From: Selaginella tamariscina | Lineage: Eukaryota; Streptophyta; Lycopodiopsida; Selaginellales; Selaginellaceae | Assembly: GCA_003024785.1 (NCBI GenBank) | Contig: PUQB01000153.1 | Location: 124,001 to 188,000 of the forward strand | Direction: 5' to 3' | DNA: 64,000 bases | Shown: positions 37,076 to 48,112 of the stretch, piece by piece | Numbering within the stretch: position 1 is the first letter of the stretch | Layout of the letters: every line of letters starts with the position of its first letter | Position numbers and translations under genes: made by a program | Notes under the pieces: generated by a model | Told to the model about the DNA's origin: nothing | The model's database searches: none | Seen by the model: only the letters and a program-made list of their open reading frames with translations

Positions 37076-37945
37076 CGCTGCGTAGAAGGACCTTCACCAG
37101 AATCACGCTCGGTCTTCTCCTCCATCTGCTTGAACTTCTTCCGTGGCGGGCCAGACAAAGTCTGAGGGAGGATCAGGCCGTCCGGACCATCATTCCCAAA
37201 ATCATCTGGAAGAGCAGCTCCCATATTAGACAAGAATTCCTCAACTTCATCCATGTTTCTGAGCACCACCTGCCTCAGTTCAATGCCAGTTACGGCATCT
37301 ATCCGCTTGCAGTAAATTGCTACTCTCCTCCTCTGCATGTCCGTGATGAGCTGAACAAACGGAACGCACGCCCAAAGAAAGAACTCCATATACGCGGACC
37401 TCCTCGTCAAAGTTTTCCATTTCAGCTCCACACCCAGCACAGCTCCCTGTGAAAAAAGCTCCCCGAAAATTCTCAACACTGTAACCAGATCGTTCTTTGA
37501 GCTGAGCGTGAACTGCAGGCCCTCAAACTTGCGCCCTACAGTTTCCCGGTTCCCGTTCACCCATGACGCATCTGTGAAATCTCTTGCTTGCCACCCAGCC
37601 CTCCACAGTTTTACAGTATCTAACTCGCTGTTGCTCCTCGTACCGCTCATCCCAGAACTGCTCGTTTCCCAAAAGTTGCTCTAGAACGTTAGTATTGTCG
37701 CTTAAACTGTTCCCATCTTTGTCTTTGTTGAGAGGCCCCACGATTTTCAGCGCCTTGCATCTCGATGTCATCAGCATTAATACCAGAGACGCTCCGTGTT
37801 GCGGAAACTTCCCGTCCCAGAGTGTCAAGTGAGTAAGTAGCACCCAAGCAGGAGGGTCTGCAAAAATAAACAAAACACCTTATCAAGAATCAGCTTAGAA
37901 ACACTGAAACGTGTCACTGACAACTCCAGCCACATCCAGAATAAA
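37069..37945 (-). pseudogene. Unrecognised gene, copy 2 (3' part only)
   Basis: Corresponds to 4760-5645 of copy 1, with the first exon absent. Better preserved in places: SELDTVKLWRAGWQARDFTD, ETVGRKFEGLQFTLSSKNDL, VLRIFGELFSQGAVLGVELK, CVPFVQLITDMQRRRVAIYC, NMDEVEEFLSNMGAALPDD and PPRKKFKQMEEKTERDSGEG. The N-terminal exon part (37873-37640: DPPAWVLLTHL, IVGPLNKDKDGNSLSDN) is in another frame, the same offset as in copy 1. Function unknown; XRN-like resemblance near DTVKLW is weak. Confidence 0.55.
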
Positions 37946-38084
37946 CACCTGTAGCGTGTGTAGGTGTGTGTGTGTAATTCTATATAAATATGATAAATTA
38001 AACAAATTACTTATATATATATATATGTTCATTTCAAGCACACGATTTGTCAATAGTATTTTACACTGATTCTGTTATATGCAG

Positions 38085-40183
38085 GGAGGACTTCATAGCA
38101 TAGAGTTCCTCTACTACTGGTTCCACAGGGCACTCCATCACACGAGGTACCATTCGCACCATGGAAATGTGCATCCCTTTGCTGAGCATCTCGCCTACCT
38201 TGTGTTATTCGGCTCCCCTGTTGCTGTTTGCTCCTTCATGGGTTGTCTCCTTAATGTACGGTTACATACTATGGGTCGATTTTATGAACAATATTGGACA
38301 CTGTAAATTGGCTCTATAAACCACTGAAGTACCTCGTCTACACCCCATCGTACGTCTCTCTCTACATGGTTGATAAGCTGCATGTCCAGACTTGGGCCAT
38401 CCATTTTTTAATTTCCACGTTTGATATCTGTGAGTATGCATACACACATACTACTATACGTGTCCGGTGCCTATAAGTCTTGTGTTTCTTTTGTTGTATG
38501 ATGTGTATCCTGTATTCCTTGTCATGGGAGAGAAGGCTATCCTTGCTGCACAAGAGAAAGGAGCTAAGGTTATATGCCTTGGAATGCACAACAAAGTAAT
38601 TACTATAAGATATAATATAATACTAAGTACAATGACGTCTTATCTCTCTCTCCATCACGTGTTTATATATACTAACTTCTTGAACACACACACACACCAG
38701 GATGAACAGCTGAATGCAAACGGAGCTGAAGAACAACGGAGACTTGAAGATAAAAAGTAGTGGACGGGAGCACTCTTACAACCGCAATTGTGGTAAACAA
38801 AATACCTCAAGGGGTGAATGAGGTTTTCTTAACTGGAGCTGAGGTTAAAGTTGGGCGTGCAATTGCAAGTCACCTCTGCAGTTACTGCAAAAATATCACC
38901 TCACTAAAGGTAAAGCTTGTTTATCCTATGTGTGCACGTGCGAGAGTTTATAGGTTCGTGATTAATATCGTTAATTTTGTACCAGTGCAATCTTTAACTT
39001 ATGTCGTGTTTGTATATAGAGAATGATGCATATTTATAGATAATACACATAACATGTTTTATATTAATTATCCACAAATATTGCTATTGGCCCAGGTCAT
39101 GGTTAAGTCTGTGCATGTTTTCTAAGGTCAATCCCTTATGAGTTTCATCATAAGTTGATTATGATGATTCATTGAAAAAAGAGAAACAATGTAAGGTGTG
39201 GGTTCACGTTGAGTTCGTTGTTTTTTTTTATCAGTGCAAACTTTAACTTACGTAGTGTGTGTGTTTCTATATAAAGAATAATGCATATTTATACATAGTA
39301 ATACATAAATAATGCTATTGGTTCAGGTCATGGTTAAGTCTGTGCATGGTTTTCAAACTTTGAAAAAGTAAATCCCTTAGGAATTTTATCACAAGCTGGT
39401 GATAATTTATTAATGAATGTTATAAATAAAATGGGAATATCTATAATCTCATTTTAAAAATAATTAACAATTTTAATTATTTAATTAACATTTTTAATAT
39501 AAAAATAAATTTTAAAATAATATATATTTAAAAAAAGAATATTCTTTAAAATGTATGTTTAAAATATTAATAATTAATATATAAGTATTAATTAATTTTT
39601 TTTTATATTCCCATTTTCATGTATCATTCCTATTCTAATTATAATGTTCATATTGAATAAAGAAACAATGCAACCTGTGTGTGTTTCAGGTATATCCGTC
39701 TTGATCTTATATTTTTACTTTGATAAAGTTATAACCAGATACACATAATATCTATGCATGCATTTGTATACGTAGGTGGTGTGTATTGTGCAGACTTGGA
39801 TGGTGGGGAATGCAGCAGCAGTCTTTAAAAAAGAATATGTTCTCCTTGGAACACATTTTTATTACCATTTTACTGAACAATGCTTCCTCTTCCTGCAAGT
39901 GAGGTCATCTGTTTTTTTTATATAAATTTTATAATTTTCTTTTATATAAACCTTTAAAACATTTTAGTATGGGTTTATGGTCTTTAAATTACACGAATGC
40001 TTAATTTATAAAAAAATTATAATGTTTTTTAACGAGGTTATTTATTATTAATACAGGGGAAACTGCCGCGTGGAGTCATCCACGGTGGCATCATGGATGT
40101 AACAAGCATACACTATGGATGTTGCTAAGGTTGATCGTGTTATGAAAGCTGCTCTAGACTACGGCTTTCTCCCTCGCTATTGA
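38085..40183 (+). pseudogene. CER1/GL1-like aldehyde decarbonylase pseudogene (main copy)
   Basis: ER membrane di-iron enzyme of the fatty acid hydroxylase superfamily, CER1 type (very-long-chain alkane formation for cuticular wax). Exon from 38085: GGLHSIEFLYYWFHRALHH and YHSHH give two His boxes, then VHPFAEHLAYLVLFGSP. A frameshift near 38257 separates this from YGYILWVDFMNNIGHC, and another precedes KPLKYLVYTPSYVSLYM, where the usual HSLHH box is replaced by VSLYM. C-terminal pieces: [96 protein letters not shown], and VDRVMKAALDYGFLPRY with TGA at 40181. The N-terminal third is missing. Lost His box, frameshifts and a MITE in an intron make it non-functional. Confidence 0.85.
39418..39655. 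mobile_element. AT-rich MITE-like element, copy 2, inside the CER1-like pseudogene
   Basis: About 240 bp with imperfect inverted ends (ATGTTATAAATAAAATGGGA at the left; ATTCTAATTATAATGTTCAT at the right). The copy 2 CER1 fragment near 3.7 kb lacks it at the equivalent position, so it was inserted after those copies separated. Related to 25165-25425. Confidence 0.6.
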
Positions 40184-40534
40184 TACATATATATAGTCAA
40201 GATTAGTATTTATAGTTTTTTATTATTTTTATAAATTAAAAATTATGTTACTTGATTCCATTGTTTAATAGTATTAATTAATTCTTAACTTGTCTAAGCA
40301 CACATTTTAAAGAAACATTTCACATACCATGTGAATTCTTAATTAAGAGATTTTATATGTTACAAAGGATGATAATTATTTATATATATTACTCTTAAAT
40401 TTGTATTATGTTAATAATAAAATAAAGTAAACTATATTTTGAAAAAGATTTTAATTGAAAAGTTTCATTTCAAAAACTTGAAAAAGCAACATTTTCATAT
40501 AAACAATTGTACGGTATGTTTTTCTATAATATAT

Positions 40535-40737
40535 TGTAAAGTAACTATGGTAAATATGTAAGTTACCTTAGTAATTAAGGTATATATGGAGGCTAATTTT
40601 ATAATTAGGATAATTTATTATTGATTTATAGATAGTTCAAATATGATTAGGACAATACCTTTTACATGTATATATAAACCTTTACATGAATATAAAGGTG
40701 ATCTTGAGTTTTCTTCTTTACTCTCAGGGTCCTTACA
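40535..40737 (+). repeat. LTR1 of the array
   Basis: 203 bp, TGTAAAG...CCTTACA. Followed by the tRNA-Ala-type primer-binding site. About 200-bp length and end sequences are close to those of gypsy elements A and B, suggesting mobilisation by that family. Confidence 0.75.
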
Positions 40738-40834
40738 TTGGTGGAGATGCCGGGTAGTATGTTAAAGAGGAATTATCGGTCTAGTCCAATATAAATATTA
40801 TTGATTTTGTCATGATGTTAATTTTTAATGTCTT

Positions 40835-41110
40835 TATGGTATATTATTGATTGTTGATACCTTGTAGCATGTTGTTAATTGTTGATACCTTGTGGCATGT
40901 TGTTGATTATCGATGTTTTATGATATGTTGTTGAATGTTGATGCCTTGTGATATGTTGTTGAATGTTGATGCCTTGTGATATGTTGTTAATTGTCAATAC
41001 TTTGTGGTATGTTGTTAATTGTCAATCCCATTGTGATATGTTATGTTGTTAATTTTCATAGCCCTTGTGGTGTATTGTGTTGTTAATTTTTATTATTTTT
41101 ACGATATATA
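40835..41110. repeat. Degenerate 30-33 bp tandem repeat in the LTR array
   Basis: Seven to nine units built around TGATATGTTGTTAAT and GTTGATGCCTTG; the two units at 40920-40985 are nearly identical. AT-rich, noncoding. Confidence 0.8.
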
Positions 41111-41535
41111 TTATATTGTTGATTCTTGAGTTGTTTTATTATGGTAATTTTGAGTTACTTTTACGATATTTAATAAAAATAAAGAAGACAGAAATTTTTT
41201 TGTCATAGAAGGAGATAGAATATAAAGAATGATGAAGATTTCATCATTGGGCAATTTATTATAAAAGATGAGAGTTACAAGTGCATTGATTAAGCTTTTA
41301 TACAAAAGTTCTTTATGTTATAAAGAAGCATTGGTTTTTGCACAAAAGAAAATATAATATGTAGATGTAGTTTGTGGATGTGGTTGAAGGAGTAAAATAT
41401 GTGTAGTGCAAGGTTCATTCTTAGCATCGAGAATTACAATAGAGCATGTTTAAAAGACATAAAAACTGGTGTTATGAAGTTTTTAATATTATATCATGTG
41501 GTTGAAGATTTTTTTTTTCACACAGAAAGGAGTAA

Positions 41536-41751
41536 TATAAGGTAACTATGGTAAATACTTAAGTTAACTTAGTAATTAAGATATATACGACTAATCCTAT
41601 AATTAAGATAATCTATTATTGATTTATAGGATAATCCAAATATGATTAGGACTATACCTTTTACATGTATATATAAACATTTACATGAATATATATCCTG
41701 AGTTTCCTTCTTTCCTTATGTTCTTACTATATGTTGTCTCGGGTCCTTATA
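41536..41751 (+). repeat. LTR2 of the array
   Basis: Homologous along its length to LTR1; ends CCTTATA. A decayed primer-binding-site-like TTGTGATGACGG follows. Confidence 0.75.
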
Positions 41752-41789
41752 TTGTGATGACGGTAGAACATGTTTAGGTAAGCTCTTCT

Positions 41790-42229
41790 TTGGCGGGGAA
41801 GATCAGGATTAGGAGTGGATTAGGTGTATTGCAGAGCAGGTTTAGTATGGCGGCGCCTATAGTGAAGGAAGGATTTAGGCAGCTTGCAACGCATAGAAAG
41901 CAAGCAATCACTCTAAGTGATGCTGATGCAAAGAGAATTCAGGATTTACTTAAATTAAGAAATAAGAATTACTTGAAAGTAGGAGTGAAAACGCGGGGAT
42001 GCAATGGTCTCAGTTACACAATGAATTATGCAGATGAGGTAGGGAAAGTGATGAAGTTGTGGAGGACAAAGGGGTTAAAGTTATCATTGATCCCAAGGCT
42101 TTAATACATATCGTAGGAACCAAAATGGATTTTGTTGAAGATAGGCTCAAATTAGAATTTATATTTAAAATCCAAATTCAAAGGGGAATTGTGGATGTGG
42201 AGAGTCCTTACTACAAAATGATGGGAGTA
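41790..42229 (+). pseudogene. ISCA-like: IscA-like iron-sulfur assembly protein, intronless captured copy
   Basis: A-type Fe-S carrier of mitochondria. Frame 1 from 41790: a basic, Ser-containing leader (MAGKIRIRSGLGVLQSRFS), then KQAITLSDADAKRIQDLLK and VGVKTRGCNGLSYTMNYAD with the first conserved Cys. A shift near 42045 moves to DEVVEDKGVKVIIDP, IHIVGTKMDFVEDRLKLEF and IF; a second shift near 42160 moves to NPNSKGNCGCGES with the CGC pair. No introns, although plant genes of this family are normally split. Flanked directly by LTR2 and LTR3, so it looks like a retrotransposon-captured transcript. Two frameshifts make it a pseudogene in this state. Confidence 0.85.
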
Positions 42230-42230
42230 G

Positions 42231-42321
42231 TGTAAGGTAACTACGGTAAATATGTAGGTTACCCTAGTAATTAAGGTATATACAGAGGCTAATCCTATAA
42301 ATCAATAATAAATACCTTACA
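42231..42321 (+). repeat. LTR3 of the array (internally deleted)
   Basis: Matches the first 75 bp and last 15 bp of LTR1/LTR2 and ends CCTTACA; the middle is lost. Confidence 0.7.
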
Positions 42322-42722
42322 CTATATATTTTATAAGGAGGATTATGTATATGAATTTAATATATTGTACAATTTAAAATCCAATCATTTAAAATAATAA
42401 AATTGTAAATGTTTAACATTCCTTTAATAAATTTATGAAGAAATCCCTTTAAAATAAATTTTAATTAATTAATTTGATCATGTTCACATACGTAGTACAC
42501 GTCTAAAATGCAAACAAAAATATGTGGTGAAAGGAAATTTCAAATGTGTATGAGCATAATTCATTACACACACACATATACACGCACATACACACGCATG
42601 CCTAAACACACAAGTGGATGTTGATAGTGTTATCTCTAGACTGCCTCACTATCACTGTTGATAGTAAATATAATAGTGTGACATTATATTGACATCCTGA
42701 ATAAATAATGTATATATTTAGT

Positions 42723-42908
42723 TGTAAGATACTGTATATATGTATGTGTATACACACACATGCATAGTGACACATGGGTGGTGATATGAACCTCATGTGT
42801 TATCACCACGTGTCGCATGTATGCCATGTGGTAGGAGGCCTCTGTATATAAGCAAGGTTTTGAGTTGAATAAAGTATCATGTTCTATGCATTATTATATG
42901 TTCTTATA
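42723..42908 (+). repeat. 5' LTR of element B
   Basis: 186 bp; contains a TATATAAG box (about 42843) and AATAAAGTATCA downstream. Confidence 0.85.
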
Positions 42909-42959
42909 TCGGTGGAGAAGTTGGGTATTCCTTCTCTTTTGCCTCTTCTTTTTTTTTTT

Positions 42960-43920
42960 TCTTGTTTTGATGACAATGAATGTAGAAACGACTTTTAATA
43001 TATATTATGACTGCTATCTACGCACAAACTAAGTTATTGGAGAGCTTTATTGAGGGTCCATCCTCTTCTTCCCTGCTTGAGCCTTTAATACTCATTTGTC
43101 TTCTTTGTGGGCCACAAATCTGGGTTTGACCCCGATCTGTTTGTGGTGATATGAGAGATGATGTATAACAATTGGTTTGATCATTTCTAAGTTATTGTTC
43201 GTTATCATGGTTGGGATGAGGCTCATGCTCTTAAAGAGTTCCCTACATGTTTGGAGGGCCTAACACACAAATGATATAATGGATTGGCTACGGAGATTCA
43301 AGTTAATATTAATTGGTTGATGAATGCCTCAAACATATGTTTGTCAAAGTTGAGGACTTAGATGATGCTTTTCAGCAATTGCATGCAATGTAACAACATC
43401 TAGTGAGTCTGTTATGTAGTTCAATATTAGGTTCGAGGATTTAGCTCGACGTGCATATCCTAACATGCTTGAGCCCATTAAGCTTAATATGTTATGGTTG
43501 ACTATGCAACCTGAACTCATTTGATTCATTTGGGTTCTTTGTCCTATCACATTGGAGGATGCTTTTGCATTAATTCAACGATTTGAGTTGATGCCTAGTG
43601 AGGGTCATGGTTACCTGCTCCTCCTATTCAATGTATTAATCCAATGGAGGTTGACGCTGCTGGATATGTGTTAGCACGACAAGCCCTTCGTGGTCGACCT
43701 CTTGCAGATGGGCCACCATGGACCACCTCCATGAAATCCTCCTACATTTGCATTGGGTCGACCCTCATTGTTTCAATTCCTCTTGTCACAAATCCATGGA
43801 TTTTGACCACACAAGCCGGTACTCACGTTCATTGTTGGGCATATTGGGCACCTGGACATACTTGGCAGGCATGTGATGTGTATCTTGATTGGCATTCACC
43901 ACATCCAACCTAGTGACCAT
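42960..43920 (+). pseudogene. Gag relic of element B
   Basis: Readable pieces match the gag of element A. The knuckle near 43834-43875 reads CWAYWAPGHTWQAC, with the second Cys replaced by Tyr. Frames broken. Confidence 0.7.
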
Positions 43921-44899
43921 ATGTTCCGGACGGTGCCTATGGCAGCCACTATGTTTGATGATCAGCTTCCAGATGATGAAACCTCTCTTGTAGGTGGATC
44001 TGTTGTGGGAAATCAGTAATTGTACGGGCAATGAAGTGATCCCGTGCGATGAAGACTTCACCTCCATGCTATTTTCGCTATGCATTCAAGGATTACAAGT
44101 TCCACCAAATCATCTAGTTTTCACATTTACTACATAAATGAATGATTTTTCAGTCACATTGCTAGTGAATATATGATCCAATATGTCTTCCATAACTACC
44201 TTTCTGGCACATCGATGCTCATTACCCTTAAGACATGCAGATAAGGTCTTACACATTTTATTTGGTAATGGGCAGTCTCGTGCAGTATCACATTACACCA
44301 TTTTGACTACACTAGTTATGGGTGACAACCATAAGTTTTCATTTGGGTCTCTTAGGGTTGTCACTTCCCAGGTCTTTGCATTATTTTGGGATGTGATTGA
44401 AAGGTATGTGCAGTATTATGTTTGGCCAATCAATCTAATAAATCAACAAAGTTTAGAAGTGGATAAACATCTTTAACGGTATCATCGTTAAAAGGTCATT
44501 AATCCACAAAGAATCTTGGAGATCCATCAGGCTTGGGAACCAAATGAGGTTCGCATGCCCATGCACTTCATGGTGGATGACACACCCGCTTATTGGTCAT
44601 ATCAGTAACAGTTATTCGCATGGCCGATAACTCTTTTGGTGACATGTGTTGAACCAGTACTTTGATAAGCTTTGCATTGCCAGTGGGTATATAGTGTCAA
44701 CTCTTCACACATGCACCTTGGGACAAATCAAATTTGAACAAATTTACATATTGCTGCTAAAGTTGTTTGTTACAGTGTGCTCGATACTCAAGTAACAGAT
44801 CAAGTATCTAAACCTATTGGGATGAACACCACCCCAAGATTGAAATCAAAGGAGCTGTATGAGTGATATAAACAACAACAAGCTTCTTTGAACATAAAG

Positions 44900-46080
44900 G
44901 AACAAACTATAGAAATATAGACTCGGTCAGAGTCAATGGTTTAATAAGTTGGATTTGGTATCATGGTATTGGCAGGTTCTTATGGATGAGGAGGATATTT
45001 CAAAAATAGTCTTCCAGATACCATTCGGTTTTTACGAGTTTTGGTCATGTTTTTTGGATTGACTTCAGCTCTTGCCACCTTTCAATACATGATGAATGAG
45101 CTTCTTTCAGATATGTCAGATATCACTGCTGATTTCATTGATGATGTGTTGATTCATGTGTCTAGTTCTTGGGAGGATCACATTTTTGATGTACGGTGAG
45201 TTCTTGATCGATTTCGAGAAGTCAACTTGAAGTTGAAACTTGAGAAAGTGTGTGTATGTTCAGTTCGATTGACACTACTTATTTAGGTTTATAAGTGGAT
45301 CCAATGAAGTTGCAAGATGTTCGAGATTTTCCTCGTCCTCATATAGTATAGGAAGTCTAATGTTTCTTGGGCAAGGTGCAGTACTTGGACCAATTCATTG
45401 ATCATCTCATTGATCGAACTGCCCCTCTTCGAGAATTAGTTTGCCCATAAGTACTTTTTAGATGGACTTGCATGTGTCAGTAGACATTTACCATTTAAAA
45501 GAGTTTTTGACAACTCCACCACTGCTTTAATACCCAGATTTTACTCATCCATTCGCTTTATGAGTGGATGCGTCGGATATTGATATTGGTGGTGTGTTGA
45601 TGCAAACCGATGCAGCGAATCTTTCAATTCAACACTCGATGGCTTACATTAGTTAAGTACTCAAGCTTGTTGAGCACAATTATTCCACTAACTATTATTA
45701 ATATTTAATTCCAATCTATATAATGACATGCAATGTATCATCCCAAAAAATAAAAAAAAAATTTAAATGTTTTGTTGAAGCAGTATGGTTCCTCTGTAAC
45801 TGTTGACATTATTCCAAACTAAAAAAAAATGCCTTGCTGCTATTTGGGGTTTTGAACGACTTCATGCCTATTTATATGGAAGTGAAACACTTTTGGAATG
45901 TGATCATGCTATTGTCACTTCCTTATTAAAGCAGAAAAATTTAGTGGGTCATGTAATCAGATGGGCATTACGTCTATAGGTATATAACTTTAAAGTGATC
46001 CACATTCCTGGGCAAATGATGGTGGATGCGGATGCATTTTCTCAAGAACCCCTTTCCAATTCCACTTTGCTTACTCATGT
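44900..46080 (+). pseudogene. RT and RNase H relic of element B
   Basis: RT catalytic region near 45120-45165 reads DITADFIDDVLIHVSSWEDH (FIDD in place of YVDD). Connection domain near 45300-45560. RNase H near 45830-46060: AAIWGFERLHAYLYGSE, LECDHAIVTSLLKQKN and VDADAFSQEPL. Stops and frame changes are frequent. Confidence 0.8.
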
Positions 46081-46339
46081 AGTAGTTGAGACATTCGATT
46101 TACTACAAGCTCCTTATGTATTTAATGCTAACTTACCATCCTTAAAACAATGGCAAGATGCCTAGAAACATGAGCCATGGACGAGGCAATTATGAGATGC
46201 GTTTGTAAATCCTTTTTCTGAACCTTGATTTTAACAATATCTTGCTCAATTTCAACTTCATGATGGTTTACTATATTTTATTGAGATAAATCTAGAAAAT
46301 AGACTATGTTTGGTTGTACCCTCTATATATGTTCTACAC

Positions 46340-47400
46340 CTTCTTTGAGCATATCATGGTTCGCCTATTGTTGGAAGTCATCTTGGTCACCAATGAGTGT
46401 TAAAGAAGCTTCGTCAATCCTTTAATTGGCCCAACATGCATGATGATGTGATTAGGTATATTTAGAACTATCCCATTTGTCAAACTCAGAATTCTTATAT
46501 GATTCCTTTTCATCTTCCTATGGCATACTTATTTCTCCTTTTGGCAATCTTTGCTCTGGCTCCATGTGATGCCAAATCTACACCATGGCCCTTTGCCTTG
46601 TTGGCTTAAAAGGAGAGGGAAACTTGGGTTACATGGGTGTTAAAATCCATTAATGTCTCTTGCCCTTTTGAGTTAGTTGCAATGGATTTAATGGATCGTT
46701 TCCATGTTCCTCTTAAGGTAATCAATACATCATTATTATATCTGATTATTTAACTCATTGGGTGGAGGTTGATGCTCTTTGGATGCAATTGCCATGTGAA
46801 TAACTTTGTTTATGTTCAATCATGTGGTTTTGCAACATTCTTGTCTAGAGTGGATGCTATCAGCTAATGGCCCTGCTTTCATTACAAAGGTATTACGAGT
46901 GTTGTGTGAACGATTAGGGGTAAAAGGCTTATGCATAGATTTTGAGAGATGGGGAGCCCCATGACGAGCAGTGTTTTACATTGGTCATGTTGATAAAACA
47001 CTCATTTGCATTTCCATATCATCTACAAATTGATGGCTTGGTGGAGCGATTAAATTGAACTTTCAAGGTAAGATCTCAAATTATGTGAACTTCAATCATA
47101 CTGATTGGGATTGATATTTGCAATGATTGAGATTTTCTTATGTAACAAGCATTCAAAATCGATTGATATCTCTCCGTTCAAAGCATTGTATGGATATGAT
47201 CCTAAGTTGCCTAGTGAATTGGGGTCATCATCAAATTTGCCACGTGTCGAAGATGCAAAGATGTGGGCTCAACATTTGGATGTTGTCTTGCCTCTTTTGT
47301 GTACAGAGTTTGTTGAACATCTCAAATACGACAGCAATTTTCTTATAATGTACAACATTAAATTCCACCAAATTAAGCCGAAGGTGACTTGGTACTAGTA
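46340..47400 (+). pseudogene. Integrase relic of element B
   Basis: Core traces from 46670 (VAMDLMDRFHVPLK, then LSANGPAFITKVLRVLCERL) and a clear C-terminal part from 47160: SPFKALYGYDPKLPSELGSS, PRVEDAKMWAQHLDVVL. This places integrase after RNase H, as in Ty3/gypsy. Confidence 0.8.
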
Positions 47401-47651
47401 CGTTTCGTAAGCACATGGGCTTGCAACTAGTTTATTACATAAGTGGCTTGTCCCTACCAAGTACTCTAAAAGATTGGTCCTCAGGTGTATCAAGTACAAT
47501 TAGTGGTAAAGATAGTTCACGCAGTTCAAATGAAAATTTGTCATTCAAGACTTGTTGAGTACATTCGGTCATACCTTAGATGAGCTAGATTACATAGATC
47601 TAGGACCATTAGATCCAATACCATCTACACAGTCGAGGAGGGGAGGATAAA

Positions 47652-47838
47652 TGTAAGATACTGTATATACGCATGTGTTTATACACATAGGCGTAGTGAC
47701 ATGTGGGTGGTGATTTGGCCCCCATGTGTCAGCACCATGTGTCACATGTATGCCACATGGTAGGAGGCCTCCTAGATATAAGCAGGGTTTTGAGTTGAAT
47801 AAAGTATCACGTTCTGTGCATTATTATCTGTTCTTACA
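47652..47838 (+). repeat. 3' LTR of element B
   Basis: 187 bp, TGTAAGATACTG...CTGTTCTTACA; close to the 5' LTR and to the LTRs of element A. Confidence 0.88.
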
Positions 47839-48029
47839 TAGTTATTTTTTAAAATGGATATTTTCATAAAAAAACAATTCTAACTTATACAACTATATAC
47901 ATTATATAATATATTGTATCTTAATCTTAATTTTTTCATTGTAAGACATTTATATTATATAACAATTTCTTAATCTGAAAATATATATTTTAATGTGGAG
48001 TTCCATTTTCCACTGAAATATACTGTTAT

Positions 48030-48112
48030 AATATATATTAATTATATATATATATATAATATATATATATATATATAATATATATAATATATATATATAT
48101 ATAGAGAGAGAG
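48030..48112. repeat. (TA)n and (GA)n microsatellite
   Basis: Interrupted TA runs ending in GAGAGAGAG; the mirrored site at 30823-30842 is much shorter. Confidence 0.9.

Larger units (their letters stand above)
40535..42321 (+). mobile_element. Three-LTR array (TRIM-like) carrying a captured IscA-like sequence
   Basis: LTR1 at 40535-40737, LTR2 at 41536-41751, LTR3 at 42231-42321 (internally deleted). LTRs start TGTAAGGTAACTA and end CCTTACA. Between LTR1 and LTR2 is 0.8 kb with a tandem repeat; between LTR2 and LTR3 is the IscA-like sequence. After LTR1 is TGGTGGAGATGCCGGG (40739-40754), one mismatch from the complement of the 3' end of plant tRNA-Ala, so a primer-binding site. Purine-rich AAAATGATGGGAGTAG precedes LTR3. 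The empty locus is seen at 4320-4345. Confidence 0.75.
42723..47838 (+). mobile_element. Ty3/gypsy LTR retrotransposon B (degenerate, plus)
   Basis: LTRs at 42723-42908 and 47652-47838 with TGTAAGATACTG starts and TTCTTACA end. Possible primer-binding site CGGTGGAGAAGTTGGG at 42910-42925 (partial match to tRNA-Ala); polypurine tract GAGGAGGGGAGGATAAA at 47635-47651. TAGT occurs on both sides as a possible short target duplication. Domains in order: gag with altered zinc knuckle, RT, RNase H, integrase. More complete than element A because it keeps the integrase region. Confidence 0.88.

Noticed and set aside
41160..41530. Possible MULE transposase N-terminal trace (FIIGQFIIKDESYKC)
   Set aside because: Very short, broken by stops, and located inside the LTR array; resemblance too weak to call.
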